The translations under genes and the position numbers were made by a program. 64,000 nucleotides of DNA from Polyodon spathula (taxonomy: Eukaryota; Chordata; Actinopteri; Acipenseriformes; Polyodontidae). How positions within the stretch are numbered: position 1 is the stretch's first letter; the number at the start of each line of letters is the position of its first letter. Below, one piece after another: positions 55,146-64,000 of the stretch. The notes beneath the pieces were generated by a model. It was given only the letters and a program-made list of their open reading frames with translations. It did not search any database and was not told the origin of the DNA. The stretch covers positions 8,916,427 to 8,980,426 of the forward strand of contig NC_054545.1 in NCBI RefSeq assembly GCF_017654505.1, read 5' to 3'.

Positions 55146-58100
55146 AGACAGTAAAAACGTTCCTTTGTTCAGCAGTGGCTGGCTCAGCCACACATGTGGA
55201 ATGTATGGGTTTTCAGTAGAGTATGCCTGGACAAAGAACGTATGACTTTCAAACATGTTGGAAGTTATAATAACATTGCTTGAACCTTTTAACCTAGTGT
55301 TTGTATTAACAATGTGGACCTATTTGGGCAGAATTTGTCTACTCCAAATAAAAAATGCCAGTGGTCTTTGTTGTTGTAAGCTTATATGATAATATTGACC
55401 TAAACTCTCATGAGCATGCTGTGCTGCCTTCAAGTAAAAGAAACATGAAAATGTATTATTGTTATTTAGAGTGCACTAATCTATTGCTGTTCTTCCTGTG
55501 TCTCTTAAGATATCATACTAAACCAAAGAACAGGTTTTTCTGTCTGGTTTTACAAATTGCATTATACAGTCAGGAACAGGCTTTCTAAATTAAAGGAAAA
55601 GAAAAGCTGGGAGGGCTGAAAGTAATAGGGCTCCGTCCCTGAACTACCCCAGTGACTCACAAAACTGACACAACATTGAAACAAATGCATTTTCTGGTGT
55701 TCAGCCATCACATTGTAGGCAATGTGCCAAGTGAAGGATTCTAACTGCTTTTGTAAATTTTTTTTTTAGAAATATTTGCATACAAATTTGTTGTTGTTAT
55801 TAATAGCGTGCATTTGGGCACTGCTGTTTTAACGGGTTCTGTTAAGTTTTTTTTTTTTTCATATTCATTATTGCATGGAAAATTACTAGGACTTCGTCAG
55901 CAATAGAAGGTCGGCTTCATCAGTGCTGCTCAGCAGCTTATTGCTAACATGCCTTTCTTCCCCAACATAGAAACATAGAGCCTGTTAGCAAGACTTTTTT
56001 TTTTATTGGGATCATCAAAAAGGAAAAAAAATCACTGAAGTAGACTTATTTAGTACGGTCGTCGAGGTTATGGTAATAAATTGAAATTTGTTAGATATAC
56101 ATTCATTGCTTGTCCAGGTCGCTACTGTATTTGGAAGGATTAAAAAATAAATCCTAAAACCTCTTGGTCTATTTTCTTTTTTTTTTGTAGTAAACCACGT
56201 GCTCTAGGGGGTGGGAAGGATGCACTGTAGCTCGGGACTGAAAACTTTTATTTCAGACTTGGGGAAGGTGGAGTTGAGCTTCTTAAATGATCTCTGGAAG
56301 GGTTTGAAGTCAATAGTCAAGGGCTTAAAGGCACCATGTAATTAGGATATTATAGCTTGAACCATTTCTCTTTATGTTTGACCACAATGTCCAGTTGAAC
56401 CTTAATTTGTCATTAGCTTAAATGTTTAGGGGACTAATTTCTTGTACTTATTAATTTTGTTATTTAAGTTATATTGTAAAAATAAAAGCACATAAAACTG
56501 TAATTCAATTATTATAGTTCATGGTCCTTTTTTTTTATCAAACACTTTTAAAATACCCTTTTTTGGGAAAATGTTAGCAGGATGCTGTGCTAATAAGCAA
56601 ACTAGGCTGGGTGACATATTGGATAATTACTGGGATTAACAGTTATACACTGTGTTTTGTGCTGTTTTTGATGAACAGCAATTGCTAATCACTGAATTAC
56701 AGGCTACCTGCAGCCTTCAAATGATTCAGAGCAAAAAATAAACAGACAGTCTTTGCATTGGACTGCAGATGTTGTAACTGTATTTAAATAAGGAGAAATT
56801 TAAATTTTTATTACTGAGACTTGTACACAAATTCACGTATTTGCTAACTGTAAATTAGATTGCTTTTCATTTATTTTTATTAATCTTGCCTTTTCTTGGA
56901 TTATATTCAGATTAAGTACAGATTAAGTTCAGATTAAGTTCAGATTAAGAAATTTGTTTGAAGGAAGTCATCTATGGCTGTATAACATGTATATGAATGT
57001 CAGTTGCCTAGTGATCTTTTGATATCGATTGAAAAGAGCAATTTGCTCCTGGCCAGGTGCACCTATTTTGAGATGTGGCCATGGCTGATGGAAAAGTAGA
57101 CCACTTGAATAACCTCACCAGTTCCATGTAAACACATCACTGAGGAAGTCTGGAAAAAAAAGAATTGTGCTTTACCAATTAATTTATATAGCACTGGAAA
57201 TGACGGAAATAATGTTTTATTGGCTAGGAATATTCAGTTGGATTTGGCAGATGCATAACCTTTTCATGGCTCTTTTTTTTGTTGTAGCAGTTTTCAGAGG
57301 TGCCCTTTCTAAAACAACATGGATAAGATTCCAGGAATAGTTGGAGCCTGCAAGGACAACATGTTTACACAATTATACAATAATATTGTTTGCTTAAAAT
57401 TCTATTATATTGTGAGGTAGATAAGTTTATAGAAATTGCACCAGTGCTCTTTAATAAGTGCAGTAGCAGAACCTTGCACTTACTTTTACATTGCTAACTT
57501 GACCGTGCTTGTAAACAGACCCTCAAATATAACCTTGTGTATTATTGGCAGTCAGAGTTATTTTTCAGAGTTGGGTGATAATTCAGTGACCAGTGACTTT
57601 AAATTAAGGTTAATTCTCAGTGAATGTTGTTCTTTTAAATGTGCTTTATCAAACTTCTGTCCCGGTTGTAGCTGCCTGCTTCACTGACTTCCTTCCAAGA
57701 CTTCAGGTATGTTTGTCAAGGTGCACTACTATGGCAAATTGAAACATGTATTCAACAGTTTTATTTGCATATTTGAAAGCCGCATTGCTGTCATGGCTGT
57801 AATTGGCTATGAGGACACCAATGTCCGCAGTTGGGTTTTTTTGCATCAGAAATGCTGGTGCTTATGTAGAAATTAAGGTAAAGTACATAAGACTCCTTAA
57901 TTGTCTCTGTTGGTTTGCCGTGTAACACAGATTTAGAGGTTGAACAGTAAACACCAAGCAGTCATATAAAGATTGCCAGCTATAGCTTGAAACCTGAGTT
58001 TGGCCTCGGTAGAATGCCAGCTCTGGTTACGACGCTTTTGCTGTATTTTTGTTTTGTCTTCAAAGGTAAAAATGGCATCAAAGAAGGGGTTAGCAAAACA

Positions 58101-61100
58101 AGATGCCACTAGAGAATGCCAGCTTCACTGAGAAATAAATTGCACAACATTTTTAAATTAGTGACTTTAAGCAGATCAAGCAACTGCATCAAAATATGCT
58201 TTAACCTGAATGTACCCATTGAAATGCAGTGTCTGTGTCGTTGTAGTAACAGTGTTTTTTAAACTCCTCGTGAATGTTGAGTATTTTGTTTCAAGATTCC
58301 AATTTTCTGTATGTATTATCAGCAGGAAATAATTTTGTCTGAATACATTGTAAACTAAATAGCTACACATGCATATATACTTACACAACTGTACAGGGTA
58401 CAATAGCTATATAAAGTCACTTGTCCACTTATGATTTGTGTGTGTGTGTGTCAAAAAGGCACAGGTACTCTACTTCGTCTAAAACAATCTGAATCGCAAC
58501 TGATGCACTGACATCAAAGAGTGCATCTATTAATTGGGTAGAAAGCTGTTTTCTTAGTAATTGCTGTTTTGCTTTTGGCTTATAAATGTGTATAGATATT
58601 TACATTAATAGAAACAGAAATTGTCTTTTTTTTTCCTTTATTGTTCTTGCATCTTTTTCATAGGAGAAGCTCAAGCCATTCTTTTGTAAATAACAAAATG
58701 AAAGGGCAATACAGAATGTATTTTAACTTTTACATTCACACTGAACATGCATATACTATTGAAACAGTAGCACTGCTCTGGAAAATAAGTGAAACATTAT
58801 TTTAAATTCAGTCATTGTGTAAAGGCTGATTATCAATTTGTATTTTACCCACCGATTCCCATCATTAGTAATTCAGTTAGTCAGTGTTGCAGTAGAAATT
58901 TAATCCCAAGTGTGAAATCTGTCCTGTGGGGAGCAAAAATGTATAATGTATTTAATAATATATTAAGGAAATTGTGTATTAACTTTTTATTATTATTATT
59001 ATAATTTTGCCAGCTACATAATGGCTGTACGATATTTAAAATAGATTCTGCAGTCCACCCTTAAGTTTTGCTGCAAAGTAAACAGCCTGTCAGGCTTGTC
59101 AGCTCAAGCTTTGTATCTGACCTCTGAAAGCGCTTAGCCTTGTAGAGAGAGTTTTGAACACATTGGTAGAAATACCTGAATGAGAACGACAAGACTTTAG
59201 TTAGTTTTACTTTAGTTACTAGAGCACTGTTACGAAATACTGGATCGTTTTACTTACTGTGATGTTAACGAGTAAATACTCCACAGTATCTGAACGTACG
59301 GTGACCTCTTATTAAAATACATGCAAAGTTCTGCCCTACCGATAGTTTTTTGAAGCGTGCCGTCTTTGCATAGAGCAGTCTTATGAATCATCAAATTTCC
59401 ATTACGTTGTCAAGTTTGTTATTTATTAAGCCTTTCTGTCACAATGGAGCTTTTGTTAATTTTGACAGATGATTTGTAAGTTTAAAACAATTTATTTCAC
59501 TGGTTGTTGTAATAGGCTCTGACAGGTAAACTTGCAGCAATGGTCCATACTTAAGTGTCACAATCTCTGTTTTTCAAGGTATGTTATGCTTTTGCAATCC
59601 ATGTTTGTGCTATAATTCACAGTTCATGTGTGATAAAACTACATAGAACATGAACCCTAATAATTTGTACATATGATCAAAGTTGAATATTCAACTTCAT
59701 TTCAAAACGCTGTGCAAGATTGAAGCATGAAGATTACAATTATTTTCTCTGGAATTGGATAAAATTTACTGGGTTGTAACAAAAAACAAAAAAAATGAAT
59801 AAGAACCGTTCAGTTTCATTGCACTTTGTGCAATGTGAGAAGGTCAGATTCCCATGAACATGCAAATGTCTGCAGTTGGTGCAGCAGAAACAAAAAACAA
59901 AGTAAAGACAATTTGGAAACTGCTTGATCAGTTTGAGCTGGGTGGTGCTGCGCAATACAACCACATTTATGATTCGTATCTAGCCTGGGAAATATGCAAA
60001 TTCAGTTCCAGAGGCAGTTCAGGTCTAACTGGACCACAAATAAACAAAGAAAACACTATGACAATGTGCACTTGAATACACATACAGAAGATGTAGCTTT
60101 GATTAGAGGAAACTGTTTTACATTTTAGCAGTATTTTCAGTTAACTAGATGTTGTGATCCTCCTTTTCTCAGATAATAGTACAAAAAGAGGTCCCCAATA
60201 TCTTAGCCAAATTGTTAATATTGACTGAGGACCTACAAGGACTGCTACATTAGCCTTTACTCCCCTGCTGGTTAGTAAGGATAGGCAGGTTTGTACTGGG
60301 TAGCTTGCCTGATTGCACCAGGACTGGTCAGGTGCTGGATGAGTCCAGGCAGAAACTTCTTAGATTGGGCTCATGCCTTCAAGGTTCTGCAGCTTCATAA
60401 CATCTGTTGCTTACAATGCTGTAGGCTCAGCTTGTGAAAAAAGGGGAATTTATTGGGTCAAGTATGTACCTTCATTTTTGTTTCATATTTAACAGATCTG
60501 TTAAGTGTTGTATATATTTTTAAAGTCTACTAAACAAAGTTTTGTTCAAAATTATTAATGGCAAGGAATTAGTTTTTTCTCTATTTTGAGATGTATTTTC
60601 TTTATTTTGAGGTATAAATCACTGCAGTCAGTTCCTTTTCTTTATTATTTGTCATTAATGCACAGGTGTGTTTACAGAGTAATTAGTCAAAGGGGCTGTA
60701 TTTAGTGATTGCCTACGCTGCTTGTTTTAGGGAAATGGATAAGGATAAAGTTCAATCATGAAATGTTCTCCCTGTCCTCTTTGAACTCTGGTGGTTATTC
60801 ACTGAACAGACCACATTCAAAATGTTTGACTGTAATCACGACATATTAATTATTACATTTGGATTTATTTTTACTAAAAATACATGTTAAAAGTTAAAGC
60901 CCTGAAGTGTTGTTATACTTCAAGCCTTGAAGTGGGGTACGCTGCCAATAAAAGAAACAGATGAGCAGAAACTGAGTTTTGGGATTATTCATTTTAAAGC
61001 AAGTTTATTTTTAGATAAGCCATGACAACTGCTCTCCAACTACTCAGTCCCTCCACTGGCTAGACACCATCATCCTCACAGTTTTAGAAGGGCGGAGGGG

Positions 61101-62820
61101 TAGGCTGGTAATATATGTGTTTTTTTTTTGTGTTTTTTTTTCTTCATGCTTTCAGCATGCCTTATTTATCAAGCATTAAAGACCTGATTCTGGTTTGTCT
61201 GCAGGCGGTAGCAGCCATTCTAAGTTATTCAATGCAGGCAGCTGCTCTGCTCAAATGGGATGATTTCCTGACATTGGTAAAGGCAGCAGGATTTCACAGA
61301 TAGAAAGCTGAAATTAGCTGGATCTGCAGAAAATTAAGCACTCATCCTGTGATTCACAGGTCATTTCCCTGTACCTTCCACTAATACTTGTGGATCAGTG
61401 AGTCTCAACGTCTATATTGTCTTTATAATAGATCAGGGATAGTTCCACCGTACCTGTCTATATTTTAATTCACTGATCCAATTGGGTCAAAGGATAGAAT
61501 TTGTTATGAAAAAATTTAATCGTTTGTCCTTTAAGTTTTGCTTAATAAAGTAGTGGATGCGTCTGCTGTTTCTTATAAAAAGTAAGGATGTTTTTGGTAC
61601 ATATTTAAACATGTTACATGCAATTCCAGAAGGAAAAAAAGTCAAGTATCTTGTTTATATGACTTGGATGTAAAGCTACCTGAAAGTAAGGTATGCACTT
61701 TTTTTAACATTGTTTTCTTACAGAATAAACAATCTGGGAAGTGTACAGCAGCTAAGATTTGTGGAGTTACTTAATTAACTATAACCTTTTTAAGGGTCTG
61801 CTGTGACAGTGAAAAGGAGTCTAATTCATGACACAAGGTGAGATTCACTCAACACAGCACACTTTTTCAGAGGGGAAAAAAATGTCTTGCAGACCAAATA
61901 CTTAACTTTGTGTCCAGCAAGACTGCATTTTAAGTTTACAGGTGTAATTCCAGGAATTGCCAAAACCATAAATGAAATCAAGAACTGTTTAATTTCTTCT
62001 CTCTCTGGGGAAACGGTTATGGCGAATTTGTTTTTCTTCTTATTTAAATTAAGGCCTGTCCTGGTTTGTGGTTTCGTGTTAAGTCTACTTCCTTTTGGCT
62101 TGGAACCTATATTGACTGGGGGCTGGTTTGCCTTAACACTGCACAACGATCTCTACTGGTCTCAGGTGGATGCCAGTTAGGCTGGACCTACCTCTAGGGT
62201 TCGTATCTTGGCAACATCTGCTACTTTTTTTTCACAGAATGTGTGTGTAGGACTGTTGTTCCTCAATGAACTATGATTTGCTAGAGCTAGACTATCCCAG
62301 TTAGAGAACACATTTGTTTATTATCATGTTGTTGGCAACCCTAGATCTTTTGTAATTTTGCATGTATACAAAAATCTAATTAGATACAGGAGTTTCATTG
62401 TTTATTGGGAACATAGTGATGATTCTGGCAGTGCCCCTAGTTTCTAAATTGCTATATTAACACATAGTAACAGTCAAGGTTGTTTAGATAAAAATCTGAT
62501 CAATCGTGTGTATTTGAATGTATAAAAATATACTTTCTGGGGTTAACACTGTAATCAAAGTGCTGAAAGGAAATACTTTAACAGTTGTGTTTTTTTGTAC
62601 ACTTTTTGTCTTCTGCACTTAAAACAACAACATTTGACTTCTGTAGTGACATTCACAAACATTTGTTTTAGATCCACACATTTATGGTTATTACAATGTA
62701 TATATCTTTGCACATTTGAGCTGAACTCCCTGAACAATACATGCCTGCTTGTTAAACAGTAAACGGCATGAATCCAATCCCTGTGTGATCTTTCAAAGGC
62801 ATTGACTTTTGCAAAATATT
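55146..62820. other. Right-hand region without a recognised gene
   Basis: I read both strands for known neighbours such as ACTR10 and saw none. The stretch holds scattered short frames of no recognised family, long T runs, and a small tandem repeat (56908-56949). Two short frames begin in suggestive contexts (57319, MDKIPGIVGACKD; 58071, MASKKGLAKQDATR), but each is under about 40 codons with no similarity I know. Confidence 0.5.
56908..56949. repeat. 11-bp tandem repeat, four copies
   Basis: CAGATTAAGTA/CAGATTAAGTT is repeated almost perfectly about four times (the last copy is partial). Confidence 0.85.
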
Positions 62821-62829
62821 TTTTGTATT

Positions 62830-63193
62830 TATAGTAAAATAATTATTTTATTATAAATACACAAAAATAAAAGGGCACAAGGGCCAAAACAAAGCGATTT
62901 AAACACAAAAAGAAAGACAAAAAAGCAAAACTAACAATTTCCAGGCTGGGCAATGCCTTCACTGGATTTATCAAAATTCAAAAATCACACACCAAAAACC
63001 ACCAACCTGCTTCCTCAGCTCCCTCCTCCTAAATGAGACGCAGAGGCCTCCTTTTATGTCAGGTGGCTGGGCGCTGATTGATCGTTAATTAACCTAATCA
63101 ACCCCAGCCACCTGAACATAATAAACCCAGGCAGGTAGGGGAAATTAACCCCATCCCTGCCAATTTAAAAAGGGCAGAGCTTTGCTCTGCCAC
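62830..63193 (-). mobile_element. Solo-LTR-like element on the minus strand
   Basis: Read on minus from 63193, the segment begins TGTGGCAGAGC, carries a perfect 8-bp-arm hairpin (63173-63191), a TATA-like ACATAAAAGG near 63050 and an AATAAA-containing T/A-rich end near 62840. This is the layout of an LTR. No internal coding region adjoins it, so it would be a solo copy. The 3' boundary is approximate and the family is unknown. Confidence 0.4.
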
Positions 63194-64000
63194 ACATATG
63201 TAGACCGATTTTAACTTTAAACCACGTTTCATGGAAATCAAGAATAGAACTGTTCTATACGTTGCATTGATATGGTTGTGTGTGCTCATCAGTTGACCTA
63301 TCTTGGCTCTCTCACATGTATTAACTCAGTGTTAACACAACAGGCTTGATGTGAAATCTCTGTCTAGCTGCCTAATCTGTTAGTGTAGACTGACATCTGA
63401 CTTTGTGCTATCACATCACAAACAGACTTACCTGTGTGTGTTTGCAAAATCACATTCGTTTATTTGCACCATGATCTGAAAAGCATTGCATGCTCAGCTT
63501 TGCAGTATTGTATCTAAATACTGCCATTTTATATCCTCCCTTTTTATGGACAGAAATGAACTAAATGGACTTGAATGGCCAGTTATGTGTTTGTTTGCTA
63601 TTACCTGGGTTATGTAGGGCTGTATTATTATTCACACTGTTTTTTGTGATGGAGCTATCCAATAGCTTCTTGTGTGTACATATAGCAAGAGGATCTTATG
63701 GTGATGAAACTTGGTTCAGACTTTTTCTAGGCAGTTGAGGGTAGCATAAAATCAAGTTAAGTGATGCCTGTCTATACGTCTGTGTGTAGCACTTACATTT
63801 TGAACATGTCCATATGATATGAGATTTGAACAGTGTCAGTATTCACTGTTCCTAAATCCACTGTCATTTGCTTGAAAATCCCGGCTGTAAAATCCACCTA
63901 ATTTGTTTATTTTCATTTTCTAGCTGTTGCCCACAAAAGTTATAAGTAATGGCCCGATTTTATTGATCACCACTCATATCTATAAATGGAATTATAATAC
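63194..64000. other. Right-edge sequence without a gene
   Basis: AT-rich sequence with one copy of the GATGAAACTTGG dispersed repeat (about 63695-63800). No coding exon was recognised. Confidence 0.5.

Noticed and set aside
55146..64000. ACTR10, expected neighbour of PSMA3 in human
   Set aside because: No actin-related exon was seen on either strand; it may lie beyond the right edge.

Overview
This is vertebrate nuclear DNA. It is AT-rich, with genes split into many short exons with standard splice sites, long introns, many microsatellites and several transposable-element remnants. The gene content and a tRNA-derived SINE in an ARID4A intron suggest a ray-finned fish. From memory of that SINE's 3' body I lean towards a sturgeon or paddlefish (inference, not tested). 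No bacterial, CRISPR or rRNA features are present.

Four genes are recognised with high confidence by reading exon by exon with consistent intron phases. From left to right they are: the 5' coding exons of KIAA0586/TALPID3 (minus, 440-4345, continuing off the left edge); TIMM9 (plus, 6348-7730, 89 codons in three exons, divergent from TALPID3); ARID4A (minus, 11589-35799, 24 coding exons, 1365 residues predicted); and PSMA3 (minus, 45443-49542, 11 exons, 255 residues). This is the human 14q23 order (PSMA3, ARID4A, TIMM9, KIAA0586) seen in the opposite orientation. TOMM20L, which lies between ARID4A and TIMM9 in human, was not found in the 3.9 kb gap.

The ARID4A upstream region (36.7-37.3 kb) carries seven ATTGG (inverted CCAAT) boxes, most spaced 41-43 bp apart. 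It may also fire a plus-strand transcript towards PSMA3, in the position of human PSMA3-AS1. To the right of PSMA3, three plus-strand segments with matching splice phases encode a coiled-coil protein I do not recognise. One in-frame TAA interrupts it, so it may be a decaying gene. From about 55.2 to 64 kb no gene was recognised.

The ARID4A introns hold most of the mobile-element remnants: a SINE (17.9-18.3 kb), a piggyBac-like MITE with a 41-bp near-perfect inverted repeat (19.6-20.3 kb), two plus-strand LTR-element fragments sharing a tRNA-Leu-like primer site (25.5-26.3 and 29.0-30.1 kb) and a hAT-like element (28.1-28.9 kb). Outside the genes are a degraded BED-finger hAT fragment (40.6-41.0 kb) and a minus-strand solo-LTR-like sequence (62.8-63.2 kb). 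Five pure G or C runs of 19-35 bases are also notable. I did not find a wholly new biological system. The best leads are the phased CCAAT array with its possible divergent transcript, the interrupted coiled-coil gene, and the MITE hairpin.
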